Source: Smittia aterrima
Lineage: Eukaryota; Arthropoda; Insecta; Diptera; Chironomidae
Length of the DNA: 64,000 bases
Direction: 5' to 3'
Assembly (NCBI GenBank): GCA_033063855.1
Contig: CP093831.1
Span: forward strand, 3,038,001-3,102,000
Part shown: positions 45,082-56,514 of the stretch, piece by piece
Layout: each line of letters begins with the position of its first letter
Numbering within the stretch: the first letter of the stretch is position 1
The notes under the pieces: generated by a model
Database searches by the model: none
What the model was told of the DNA's origin: nothing
The model's input: only the letters and a program-made list of their open reading frames with translations
Made by a program: the position numbers and the translations under genes

Positions 45082-46143
45082 ATGGGAAACAACGCAACGT
45101 CAGCCAACAAAAAAGTCGATGCCGCCGAAAGTGTCAAAGAATTTCTAGAACAGGCGAAGGAAGAGTTCGAAGACAAATGGAAAAGAAATCCAACCAACAC
45201 CGCATCCCTTGACGATTTCGATCGCATAAAAACCTTGGGAACGGGCAGTTTCGGTCGTGTGATGATCGTCCAACATAAGCCGACCAAGGATTATTTTGCA
45301 ATGAAAATATTGGACAAACAGAAAGTGGTTAAATTAAAACAAGTGGAACACACGTTGAACGAAAAAAGGATTTTACAAGCAATTTCTTTTCCATTTTTGG
45401 TCAGCTTGAAGTATCACTTCAAAGACAATTCGAACTTGTACATGGTGCTGGAATACGTACCTGGCGGAGAAATGTTCTCGCATCTACGCAAAGTTGGACG
45501 CTTCTCAGAACCACACTCGCGCTTCTACGCTGCCCAAATTGTTCTTGCATTTGAATATCTTCACTATTTAGATTTAATATACCGTGATTTAAAGCCGGAG
45601 AATCTGTTAATAGACTCCCAAGGTTACTTGAAAGTAACTGACTTCGGATTCGCGAAGCGTGTCAAAGGGCGCACTTGGACGTTGTGCGGAACTCCGGAAT
45701 ACTTGGCTCCTGAAATTATTCTTAGCAAAGGATACAACAAGGCCGTTGACTGGTGGGCTCTTGGAGTTTTGGTTTATGAGATGGCGGCTGGTTATCCGCC
45801 CTTCTTCGCTGACCAACCTATTCAAATTTACGAGAAAATTGTGTCGGGCAAAGTTCGATTCCCATCGCACTTCGGATCTGACTTGAAGGATTTACTCAAA
45901 TTTTTGCTGCAAGTAGATTTAACGAAGCGTTATGGCAACTTGAAGGCCGGCGTGAATGACATAAAGAACCACAAATGGTTCGCCTCGACAGACTGGATTG
46001 CCATCTTCCAGAAGAAGATTGAGGCGCCGTTTATTCCACGCTGCAAAGGTCCTGGTGACACCAGCAATTTTGACGATTATGAAGAGGAAGCCCTCAGAAT
46101 TTCAAGTACGGAAAAGTGTGCAAAAGAGTTCGCCGAGTTTTAA
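45082..46143 (+). CDS. Pka-C1: cAMP-dependent protein kinase catalytic subunit
   Basis: Predicted 353-aa PKA catalytic subunit, encoded without introns as in Drosophila Pka-C1. The start is supported by an in-frame stop at 44986 and by MGNN, a standard N-myristoylation site at Gly2. Catalytic elements are all present: Gly-loop GTGSFGRV (53-60), K75 in AMK, YRDLKPEN with D169, DFG at 187-189, activation-loop T200 in RTWTLCGTPE, APE, and the hydrophobic C-tail ending in EFAEF (vertebrates: EFTEF). The tail sequence ALRISSTEKC keeps the turn-motif serine position. The kinase mediates cAMP signalling in the cytosol when released from the regulatory subunits. Its transcript probably has a long 3' UTR (see next entry). 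Confidence 0.97.
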   Translation: MGNNATSANKKVDAAESVKEFLEQAKEEFEDKWKRNPTNTASLDDFDRIKTLGTGSFGRVMIVQHKPTKDYFAMKILDKQKVVKLKQVEHTLNEKRILQAISFPFLVSLKYHFKDNSNLYMVLEYVPGGEMFSHLRKVGRFSEPHSRFYAAQIVLAFEYLHYLDLIYRDLKPENLLIDSQGYLKVTDFGFAKRVKGRTWTLCGTPEYLAPEIILSKGYNKAVDWWALGVLVYEMAAGYPPFFADQPIQIYEKIVSGKVRFPSHFGSDLKDLLKFLLQVDLTKRYGNLKAGVNDIKNHKWFASTDWIAIFQKKIEAPFIPRCKGPGDTSNFDDYEEEALRISSTEKCAKEFAEF

Positions 46144-49100
46144 GAAGTTGCTGTGGTCGTGCCGCGCTGCGCTGGTCGAACATCATCACAAACTTTGCCG
46201 AACAAAAATGTCATCTCTTTAAGCGGATGATGACGAAAATAAGAAGAGAAAGAAACAGAGTAAGAAAATTTAATATAATTATAAAACTTGAAAACAAATA
46301 TAAACACATACACAAACACACACACAGAGAAACACATACAAAAACACATTTTTATTTTAAGAAAAAAGAAAGAAAATATTATTTAATTCAAAAATAAAAA
46401 AATGATACAAGAAGAAGGAAAAATCTATATTGAGGAAAATCTAAAAAATAATAATCTATGATAGATGTAGTTCACAAAAAAAAATATCTATTTTAATGTT
46501 TGAAATCAATATTTTAAATTATTATGTATTTATTATGATGATGATAAAAGCAAGTCAGTCCCCCAATTCATTAGCAATTATTTGCTCGTAGAGTAAAGTG
46601 TTGATGATGATGAAGATAAAGAAGAAAAACTCTTTCATGTAATCGAGGAAGATAGAGAGACACAGGGTCGGTGCTTCCATATTAAAGCTTTAACTGAAAA
46701 TCTGACAAACCTTCATTCAATTCTCTTGCCATAACCGAAAAGGATGAAAAATCTTCAATAGACATCTCTCAAAGCAAGTCACAGCAGCTGAGCAGATAAT
46801 AATGCCAAAGGCAGCTGTATGAAAGTGCCGGCTCTGAACATAACTAAAATCAAGTCAAAGAATGAAAGAAAAAAGAAGAAAAATAATTAAACTGTGTATG
46901 AAGAAGAAAAAAAAAAGATTCTTTAAAGGATCATCCTCTCTTTTTGTCGTCGTCGTATCGTACATGCAAAGTTCCCCAGAGAAAAAAAAAACAAGTAAAA
47001 GTAAAGAAAGATTGCTGTCATAATTGTTAATGCTTTTTGAATAATTAAAGAAACTAACAGAAACATTTTGATGAAAACAAAGTGCGAGGGTGTTTCAATG
47101 AAAAAGAAAGAAATAGGGTTTTCCGCGTGAAGGCTTCAAGGGTTTACGTAACCGGAGAAAAATTAGGCAAAATTTCACGTTTCTTATTCTTCTTTCGCTC
47201 GACCGTACGTAAGTCGTAACCAAGCACTTCAAGCGCTCTGTTATCAATGAATGAATGTTGAAACATCAAGATTCCGCGAGCGACGACTTCTGTTTGTCAA
47301 TCGCGAGCGTCATTCGCAGGGCCGCGTTCCTCTTAACCAAACCGATTCGTTCGCTCGTAGTAGACATGAAAGTAAGAAAATGAAAACCTTTCGGAGAAAA
47401 TATTGCCGACCTCCCCAATTTCCCGTGAATTAAGTCTTGACGCCCTCCTCCTATCAAGAAAAAAGAGAGAACTCACAAAAGATAAAATATGTGAACTTTT
47501 TATATGAAAAAAATAAATTTCGAAAAAAGAAAAAGTCATCTAGGTGGAGAAACAACATAGTTTGATTTTTATATCCTCAAAAGAGTGTTTTTTTTGGAGT
47601 AAAAATAGATTATTAAGAAATATAAAATGCGAAAAGTTCATGTCCCAACACATCACATACAAATATTTTCTCGAAAAAAATCATTTGTATCAGTAGAGTC
47701 TACAAGCATCTTATCTTATTATTTCATACTTTTTATTAAAAAGTTTTTTTCTTTATTGAATCTGAGAGGAAAAGCCGAGCTGGGGAGCATGTCGATGAGT
47801 TGCGTAACGCTCACGATAAATGAAAGATTCGATGAATTCTTGCTCTGCAAATGTGTTTAGAATGTAAAAGGAGCTTAAGACGAGTACGTCACTCAATTGG
47901 CGGACGAGCCCCATTAGCCACTAAAAAATTCAGGCGGGTGTCGTTACAGTCAACAATTGAGCTCGCGTTTCTCGTGTATCGTTGTAAAGTTCATAAGTCT
48001 CATAACCGTTTGTAGATCTTTTTTTTTGTTTTTTGTTGTGTTTGCTTTAATCCGCGATGGACTTTACAATTCTCGCCATCCTCGAGATTAACGTTGATGA
48101 TGATAAAAAAAATCGCTGAGCATTCTCCCCATCCGTCGTTTCTCTTTTCTTTCCACCTCCTCCCATCAATGTAGACTATAAAATGATGTTGCTGTTGCAC
48201 TCGACTGCATTTTCTAAATGAAGGAGAAGAAGAAAAATGAGGTTTAAAATAAAAATAATATTAAATGAATAAGCAATAACGTAAAAAAAATGAAACAAAA
48301 CAAGAAGAAGCTTTCATTTTCAATTTGAAGGAAGAAGAGAGACTTAGTAAAGTAAAAGTGTTGAGTAATTCCTGCTCGATCGACTCACGAGCTTTCTGCA
48401 GCGACTACTCAATATTAATAAACTAGACTGTTTTATGTTTTCGTTGTGATTCTCTTTCCTTCTTATTGCATCAATAGAATTATGACGAGTTGGGGGAGTG
48501 CGACGGGTCTGATATGCGATCAGCGTGTAGGCGCAAAAAAAAAATTAAAAAGAAAACACACCTCGATATCAGCTTTGGATTAATCGTGTATTGACCCGCT
48601 GCACCCTTGAATGAAAGTTAGTGAGATAGAGCAATCCTCTGTCCACCTCCTCAAAAGAAGAGGAAGAAAAACAAAAACATTTTCCAACCCAGGTATGATC
48701 TGATGACTTCACATGAAAGAGAAAAAAGAAAAAACCAATATTTTGAACATACTTGAAAAACAAAGAAAAATCTTGAGAAAAAAAAACCTAAATTGAGAGA
48801 AAAATCGTATGATGTAAATTGATGATGAAAAAGCTTTTATGTATAATATAATACGGTATAAATAAATAAACAAAAAATGTTTTAATTTACTTCCCCTAAA
48901 CTTCTACGATGGACTTTTCTGTTCCTGCGAACTCTTCTAATGGCAATTATGTGAAGGCAGCTCATCCTTTTCTTTGGATATCCTTGAGAGCCTCCATGAT
49001 CTACATAAGAGTTCATGATATATGTATCACTTGATATCTTCTCTTCTCAGTTTAGCAGTCCTCTCAACCGCCGTGTGTTCGTCGATGATTTATGTGTGCC

Positions 49101-50092
49101 GTTCTTCTTGTCGTCATTCGCTCGTGAGATGTCTGATTAACATGTATTTGTGCGTAATTTTCAGACGAAAAACTACAATATCGTTGCACTCATTGAAGTT
49201 TGCTCGTCGTCTTTCACCTTAATTAATTAACGAAGGTGATGTAAAGAACTTTTAATATTACAGCGAATTTTTAATGATCAGGTGGAAAGAAGACGAAGAG
49301 TAGATTTTTCTAATAGAGATAAAGTTTCTCTTTCATGCAAAATGTATAAGATTTCTAAAGAACGTCAGCGACGTTCATTTTGATTGAGAGCTTTAAGTAA
49401 AAGGAAGCTTTCAATTCCATGAATGTCTCAGATTCCAGAAGGTTAACAATTCCAGAAGGTCTAGAATGTTTGAAGAGTCGATTTTATATTTTCTGAAGAC
49501 CTTTCGTTTTCGTTCGTTTGGCATCTCAAGTAAATTTTGTTTAAAGTGAGTTCCTCTTCTACATTTTCATCATAAATTTGGTTAGAAGCAAATCTACGTC
49601 TAAAAAATTCTTTGGTAAATTTTCCATTCGAGAAATTACTTTATGATTTCAATAAAATTCATTCTTTTAACTCCCACACTCCTCTTATTTATAATGAAAA
49701 GGTTTTGTTCCTTTCAGGAAAGCTTCAATAAAATAATTTTTATTATTTCATCAGAACTTCTTTTTATTTGATTTATCATTAAAAAGGGAAATGTAAGTAC
49801 AATTTGTTGTGTAATTAATAAATGAAATAAAGATTTCAATTTTGACCGTTGCAGCTTCGTTAGGCTCGTTGTTCCAAAACAGAAGTTGAACGTTTTCAAC
49901 AAGAAACAGTTCAAACGAATTTGCTTTTGCAATTGAGACGTTGCCCAATTCGCTCGTTCGGTCTCGCTCACAAAAAATTCTCTCAAAAAAATTCATTCTT
50001 TATTCAGACGTTCAAGACGCATCATCGCTCAAGACGCTTAACCTTTAAAAAGTCGCTTAAACAAAGTTAATTAAACCTTAAACACAATAAAA
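46144..50092. other. Pka-C1 3' region and upstream region of the acidic-protein gene
   Basis: No supportable coding sequence. The first part is A-rich with CA/GA-rich low complexity at 46300-46400 and an early AATAAA (46393-46398). A double AATAAATAAA at 48861-48870 could be a distal poly(A) site, giving a 3' UTR up to about 2.7 kb. A less AT-rich block at about 47770-47970 contains ACGTCACTCAATTGGCGG and could be regulatory. The last 100 bp before 50093 are the 5' UTR and promoter of the acidic-protein gene. Confidence 0.45.
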
Positions 50093-51348
50093 ATGGATCC
50101 AATTGCAACAGAAACTACGTAAGTATCTAATTCGATCAAGTTTTAAGCCGGAAAGCTTCAATTTCGCGTGTAAAACAAGAAACAAAATTTTTTTTTCGCT
50201 AATGGCTGACGCATTTTCGGTTGAACTCGACAATTCTCGGAAGAGCCTCAAACAAATTCAATGGAAAAATCTGTGCTATCGATACTCGCACATGTTTTAA
50301 TTGATTCGCAATGAAAACCGCTAGTGGAAAAAGCATAATTAACATAAAATCGGTCGTTAATTTTGGCGGTATTGAGGTAGCGTCATTTCTTTCTCGGTGT
50401 GCTCACTTATGTATTCCGACGGTTGTTGTATACACATGTCTTTCGTTTTTTTTTCACCATCTCTTCTTCAATGTACCTAACCGGGACGCATTTAAGTTTC
50501 GTTCGAACGTCGCAGCGGCATTTCATCTCTTTGTGAAACAAATTTTTCAATTCTTTTTCGTTCGCTTGGTCGCTGGGTGCTGCTTATTCATGACTTGAAG
50601 ATGGTTTCGAAATGTGAAAATGCCTCTCGTGTACGGACGTGGAAAAGTTGCTTTTGTGTGTTGCGCTTTTGACGGCTTCTCAACCAAGAACAATTACAGT
50701 TACCATGAAAATGCTTTGTGGCGTGTGTGCCTTAAATTCACCTTTTCGGCATTTTCAGTCTCATTCTTTAGCTCATTTCTATTTAAACTTCTCATAAACT
50801 TGTAAAATTCTCCGGGCGCGTAAACCGAAACGAAATGTTATTCAACTCTAAACAAATTTTAACAATTTCCTTTCATTCAACAGAGAAACTCCAGTCGTTG
50901 ACAGCAAAGTCACTGAAAAGGTTGTTGAAGAAGTTGAAGACTCGCCGGTTGTTGCATCGGGAGAAGATACCGAAACAACTAAGCCTGTTGAAGAAGCAAA
51001 GGCCCCAGCACCAGCAAAGGAGGAGGAAGAAACTCCTGCTGTTGAGTCCTCAGGCGTCGCTGTGGAAGCCACTGAAAATGGTAACGGAGAAGCTGAAGCT
51101 GCCGAGCCTGTCGAAAAACTCGGTAAGTTTAAATAACATAAATTTGATCATTGTATTCTTGTTTCGAGACACACTCGAAACTAATCTTCGATTATTATGA
51201 GCAGCTGCTAAATTCTATTATGTTTTCAGATGATTCAGTAAAGCGAAAAGTCGATTCAGAAGATGCCCCAGAGGTGCCCGAGAAACGCGCCAAGACAGAC
51301 GATGTCGAGGCTGTCGTCGAGCCCAAAGAGGATGAAGTCGTCGCTTAA
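50093..51348 (+). CDS. Small acidic disordered protein with bipartite NLS
   Basis: Predicted 127-aa protein from three exons: 50093-50118, 50884-51122 and 51230-51348; the first intron (765 nt) is long for this window. The sequence is dominated by Glu, Val, Ala, Pro, Asp and Lys with no hydrophobic core (EKVVEEVEDSP, EEAKAPAPAKEEEETPA). It ends with KRKVDSEDAPEVPEKRAK, which fits a bipartite nuclear localisation signal, then an acidic tail. I do not recognise a family. The composition resembles prothymosin-like or chromatin-associated acidic proteins, but no homology is claimed. Splice sites (GTAAGT and CAG) are good and the frame is kept across all junctions, so the gene is likely real. Confidence 0.75.
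50277..50284. promoter_or_regulatory. DRE-type TATCGATA site in intron 1
   Basis: The 8-bp palindrome TATCGATA, the Drosophila DNA replication-related element bound by DREF/BEAF-32, lies in the first intron of the acidic-protein gene. A match of this length is expected about once per 65 kb by chance, so support is weak. Confidence 0.25.
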
Positions 51349-54300
51349 GTCGTTTCGCTACAACCACCAAACCACAGCTTCAACAACAGCGAATCCCAAC
51401 ACATTCAAATAACAACTGGAAACATTCACACAAGAAGGAAAAGTAGAAAACGATAAAATCTTAAACGCATCAGTAACACTTAAAGAAAGATTTAAAGCAT
51501 AAGTTAGTATTTTTTATTTATGAAGTAAAAAGTTTTCTTAAGTGTTGACCAGTAACTTAACAAAAATGATACGAAAGATGTTCAATGAAAACTAAAAGAA
51601 AGTTTCACGATGCAGGATAAGAGAAAATTTAATTTTATGCGGCTTAAGTTAGGGACATTTCATAGATTTTTCACTTTTTTCTCGCCCCGTTAGATTTTTT
51701 TCCCCTTAATTGAAGCGATAAAGTTTAAATTGGATTAACAAATATATCAAAAATACACTGTGAACGAACGAATGTCAATGTATCTCTTAATCATCTCTCT
51801 TTCAAGATTTAAAGAAACATGAAGTTAAGAATGGAGTATCACACTTTACTTAATTAAATTTAATGGCAAACATTCCTCGAAAATCATTTTTCTAAAACCG
51901 TTCTCGAAAGCAAAATAAAGTCTCATTTAAAACATAAAAACGGAGATCAGCCAAAATTTCAGAAACGAAAATCGAAATTAAACTTTACGGAAGCCAGAAT
52001 TTTTTACACAAATTTTCTCCTTTTCCAACCTTTATAAAGAAGAAAAAAAAACGAAGGAAAAACAATAAATCAATGACTTGTAATCTCAACAGAAGGTGAA
52101 CTGCATTTCAAAGTTGCATTAATTTACAGGGCCACGTGCATTTAGTTTTTGGCGGGACGTCTCATTGTTGCAGGATGTTGTCGCAAGATGTTATTCTACA
52201 GGTCACATTTATTGAAAAGAAGAAGGAGGAAGATCAGGAACAAGAAAACGGTAAACGAGGGTAAATGAATACACACATGGGACGCAGATGTGTGAGACGA
52301 ACAAAAGGAAAGAAGAAAGAAAAGTCTGCAGAATTTCGTTTCTTATAAATTTTTTTATTCAACCATTTCACTTTTTTTCTCGGCATTGAATAATCAGTTG
52401 AAAGCTGGAGTTAGATTAAAAGTTGAGTCCAGCTCAGTCTTCGATGAATTATCACAGTTTCGTCTATCACAGATTGTTAGTCGTTGCCTGTTTCGTCTAT
52501 CTAAAGCACTGCACGTGAAGGAAGAAAAATAAAATATTAGCAAAGTTTCAAAACAATATTTTCCATGGGATTGAGAAGCTATTAAAATTTAGAAAACTAA
52601 TGTTTCTTGTCAAATAATTAAAGATTTCTCTGTTCAGCTTAGAATATCGACCAACGGTCTTAATAAACTTTGCAAGTTTTCTCTTGTTATCAACGCTCGT
52701 AAAAGCTTATGTCATTTCAAATGTTTCTTTCTTTAAAATCAAGCGAATATTTTTGAGCTGATAACATTTTCGTCGTCTTTATCGACAGTTTGTTTGCGCT
52801 TTTCCTCTAATCTGATAAAAACATTTTTTTTGCTTTGTATTTGGGCATCGATTCGCGTTCCATTTGATCCAAGTGCGATGGGTTTGTTGAACCAAATTTT
52901 TGTCGATGTCTTGGAAAAGACAAATGTTTTTCATTATTTTCGACTGTTCACCAAACTTCTTCTGTTCACAGAGACTTGAAAATTGCCCAATACACATTGA
53001 CTTGTCTTCAGGTTATTCTCACTCACGTTTCTTTTCAGTGTGTAAAGTGATCATTTTTTTTTTGTAGAAGTTTTTCATTAATTTTTTGTATGAATTCGCG
53101 AATGGAATTTTCCGCTACGAGTTTAACTCTTCCGCCCACTAAAATGAGCTTGGCAAAGGAGACCATTCATAAATTATCCTCTCACTTCTATTTTTAAGTT
53201 TAATCTCTTTCATGGATTTTCTTTAAATAGCCAACAATATTCAACCTATGAATGATCAATCTAAGTACTCAGCTCACTAATTGCTTTCGCAAATTGTGGC
53301 TGATGGATTTGTTTTAAATTTAAACTTCAAATAAATCATAAACTTCAAATTAAAAATAAATTGACTTGTGTTCATTTTACTTACTAGTTTTCACGATTTA
53401 CTTTTTCGTTTCGATTACCTTTATCAAATTTAATTTGATAAACTTTCCTTTGTTGAATTTTCCATCGACTCATTAAATTTTTTCTTAGGAATCAAAAATA
53501 TTTCTCTTTTTTTTTGTGATGATTCATTTGTTTGTCGATCGACTTGCAATATTTTGTGCTTTTGGATAAATTTTTTGCAGCGCACATCTCTCAAATTTCG
53601 TATTTATCTTTCGTCAAAGTCTGTTTTTTCTTCACTCAACACAGTTCATCTTTTTGATGAGCACTTGATCCTTGAACTTGATTTTTTATTTATTAAATAA
53701 TTGTTTAAATAAATATGAAGATCAGATCAAATATTTGATCGCTTTTGAAGTTTCTTTTCATTTTTACATGATTTGTCTTTTAACTTTTCATTGTAACAAA
53801 TTGACTTTAGCAAAATATAATTTCAAAATAATAAAATTTATTCTTGAGTTGTCCAAAAAAATATTTTCTTTTTTAAATTCATTTGATTCTTGTTTGACTT
53901 ACTAACTCAACTTAAGAGTTTTCTTTTTGTCATGAGGAATTCAGTTTTATTGTTATTTGTTATCATTCTCGATAAGTTCTAAATAAATTATTGTGATGTT
54001 AGCTTGTAATCCATCGGCTGAAATATGATTGTTTGAGTGGCTGAAACTATAAATTATTGATTAGTTAATAAACGGAAAATTCTCTTCCGTCATGGATCTC
54101 GAGAAAACTTTCATCTTATGTAGGCCTCGCCGTCTTTATCGTCATGTAGTTTCCTGTTTTAGTTCCGCTCGCATATACAAATCATCAACTAAATAAAATT
54201 CAACTCAAAAGTTTTCTTCTCTCATTTTGTTTGCTTTCAATTGAAACTTGCTAGCCTACATTTATACTTTTCGATTGCTTCAATTCACTTGCAATCTTGT

Positions 54301-54948
54301 ATTAACTTTAATTCTTCAATCGAACTCTATTTTAAGCTTTTTTTTTATTGTAATGATTTTGTAGTTTACATCAAACATTAAAGGGTTCTAATATAGATAA
54401 AATCTGTGTTTAAACTCAAGAGTTTTCTCGAAATTATCTTTAGCTTTCAAGCTCGCACGTTCTGTTTCTTTCAAAGTTGTGGCAAATGGTTTCGGGTTAA
54501 AAGAATCGTTAAGTCAATACCGTAAAAAATATAGAAATATCTTCAAAATGCAAATCAACTTTGTCTTGTATTCGTTCCATTTGATGTCATTTTTGCACGA
54601 AAATAACTTAATTGAAATAAATGTCTGGTTTCTTGTTAAGTTATCGTTGAGTGAAAATTGCTTCAGTGTTCTGTTCTTGATAGATTCGTCAACATTAAAG
54701 AACACACTGGGGGACGAAAAATGTTTAAATTTTAAATCTTTGAGGGAATCTTGTGGCTACAATCTATCGCTAATCATTATTTGAATCCATAATGTTGAAA
54801 TATTTTTCTTCTTCTTTTAGCTTAAACCTAAAGTTTTCTGTTTTATTGAAAAATTTCCAGACTTTTGCTGTTTCTCGCAAAGGATTTTTGAGTTTAACTT
54901 AAGATAAGATGTTTTAAAACACTCACACGAAAAGTCTATATATGTTGC
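51349..54948. other. 3' UTR of the acidic-protein gene, then non-coding DNA
   Basis: The first canonical AATAAA after the acidic-protein gene is at 51914-51919, suggesting a 3' UTR of about 590 nt. The remainder is AT-rich and contains a 23-bp palindrome (53420-53442), paired TATCACAG words (52450-52473) and poly-T runs. Short open frames here have no recognisable content. Nothing else can be supported. Confidence 0.5.
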
Positions 54949-56514
54949 TTAGTAGTAGCCGGACTGGCCGTTATATCCTTGCGAATAAGAGTCTGAAAAG
55001 CAAGCAACAGTCAAAGCCACGCGTCCAAAGTGAAATCATATCTCACTTACCATAATTTCCATAAGACCCTCGATCGAATGCTCCCGTTGGATAAGAAGTC
55101 GAGTCTTGCGCCACTTGGCCATATTCTGCAGATGATCCGTAAGGTTGACGATAGTCTTGGGAGTAACCAGTCGCATAACGCGAATCATGAGCTGTATAAG
55201 ACGATGCACTATGGATAATAGAAATAAAATTTTAATATATTTATTTCGCAGTGATTCAAATGGAACTCACTTATAATCCTGGTATCCAGCGCTAGCTGAA
55301 TGATCGTATTCAGCTTGTGGAGCATAGCTCACAGGCGCAGGGTTGCTTCCATATGATTGACCATATCCATTGTTAGTGTAGCCACTTTGTTGGGGCATGC
55401 TATTGTTGTAGCCACTATGCTGGTATTGATCCATGTTGTATTGAGAAGAATGATCTTGATACGAACCGCTGTGTCTAAAAATAACATTTTAGAAGTTGTA
55501 AAAACTAAATTAAAACTTTAATCTTACGGTGGAACATTGTTATAAGAGTTCTGATGATGCTGCTGTGGAGGCATTGACGAAATCTGATTTTGTGGAGGCA
55601 TGCTTCTGTTTCCTGAATACCCGCCTGGGCCTTGATCATAACGACCTCGTTTAGCTCCTGGAGGACCACCTTGGAATCCGCCACGTTTGATTGGGTTGAA
55701 TCCACTGTTTGGTGTAGCTGGCGTAAGATTTGACGGTTGACGAGTGTCGAATTGTTGTCTTGGTGGTCCATTTTGTCCTTGATAGCCGCCTCGTCCACGA
55801 CTAACGAAGCCACCCCTTGAACCGAATGATCCTCCTCTTCCTCTTGGTACGTAGGAACCTCTTGTACTGTTGTTATTGTTCATTGGAGGATTTGATTGTG
55901 GCGGAGTCGTTTGCGATGGTTGTTGAGTAGTTGCTGGTTGAGTTGTTCCGCTGGTAACAACTTGTACATTATTTCCACTCTGTGCGACGGGAGCGATTGG
56001 CTTTTCAGCAGCAACTGGCTCTGGTTGTTGTACTGGCGCTGGAGCTGTATTATTTTCGCTCTGATTCTGATTTTGGAAGTAACCGTTATCAGAAGGGAAC
56101 CTGCCCGGCCCTGATGGAAAACGACCTCGATTCGATCCTCTGTTGTTCATTCCTGGATTCATTCCCATTCGTGGTGGGCCTTAAAAAGAAATAATTTCGT
56201 AAGATTATAAAATGAATTCATATTTAAAATTTTCAAGCTCTTACCTCTTGGCGGTCCACCTCTGCCTCGACCACGCATCATTCCTGAAACATCAAATAAC
56301 AACTTTGTAAGCCGGCTTCAAGTAATTGTTTTTTTTTCTAATGTCTTACCTCCTCCGTTCATTGGACCGTTGAATCCGCCAGGACGCATCATTCCTCTTC
56401 CACTAAAAGTTTAATTTATAAGTAATAAGTCTACAGAATGAGTTAAGTAACTTACCGGCCACGTCCATTCATTCCAAATCCTCCTCGACCTCTGAATCCA
56501 CCTCTATGTTCCAT
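54949..56514 (-). CDS. RGG-rich, prion-like low-complexity protein
   Basis: Predicted 402-aa protein from seven minus-strand exons: 56456-56514, 56402... (56350-56402), 56245-56283, 55528-56179, 55271-55474, 55051-55208 and 54949-54992; introns are 53-66 nt. The N-terminal 70 residues are almost pure R/G/M/P (GGFRGRGGFGMNGRGRGRG). The middle is Gln/Pro/Thr/Asn-rich, followed by further RGG blocks (PRGRGGSFGSRGG, SRGRGGYQG) and KRGG/KRGR. The last 150 residues are Tyr/Gln/Ser/Gly-rich (SGYTNNGYGQSYG, YSQGYNGQSGYY), like the prion-like parts of FUS/hnRNP proteins. No RRM, zinc finger or other folded domain is visible. Probably an RNA-binding, condensate-forming nuclear protein with methylated arginines (inference); I cannot name an orthologue. 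Confidence 0.85.

Noticed and set aside
44658..45287. 209-aa antisense frame over the Pka-C1 5' end
   Set aside because: It overlaps the conserved Pka-C1 coding sequence and its hydrophobic, Ser-rich product is explained by the reverse complement of a Ser/Thr/Ala-rich stretch.
49507..49531. Sequence resembling insect miR-375 (TCGTTCGTTTGGC)
   Set aside because: One mismatch falls in the seed, the 3' half does not fit, and no complementary arm exists within 60 nt on either side.
52450..52473. Two TATCACAG words (miR-2 family seed) 18 bp apart
   Set aside because: The following bases do not match miR-2/miR-13 and no precursor stem can be drawn; likely chance.
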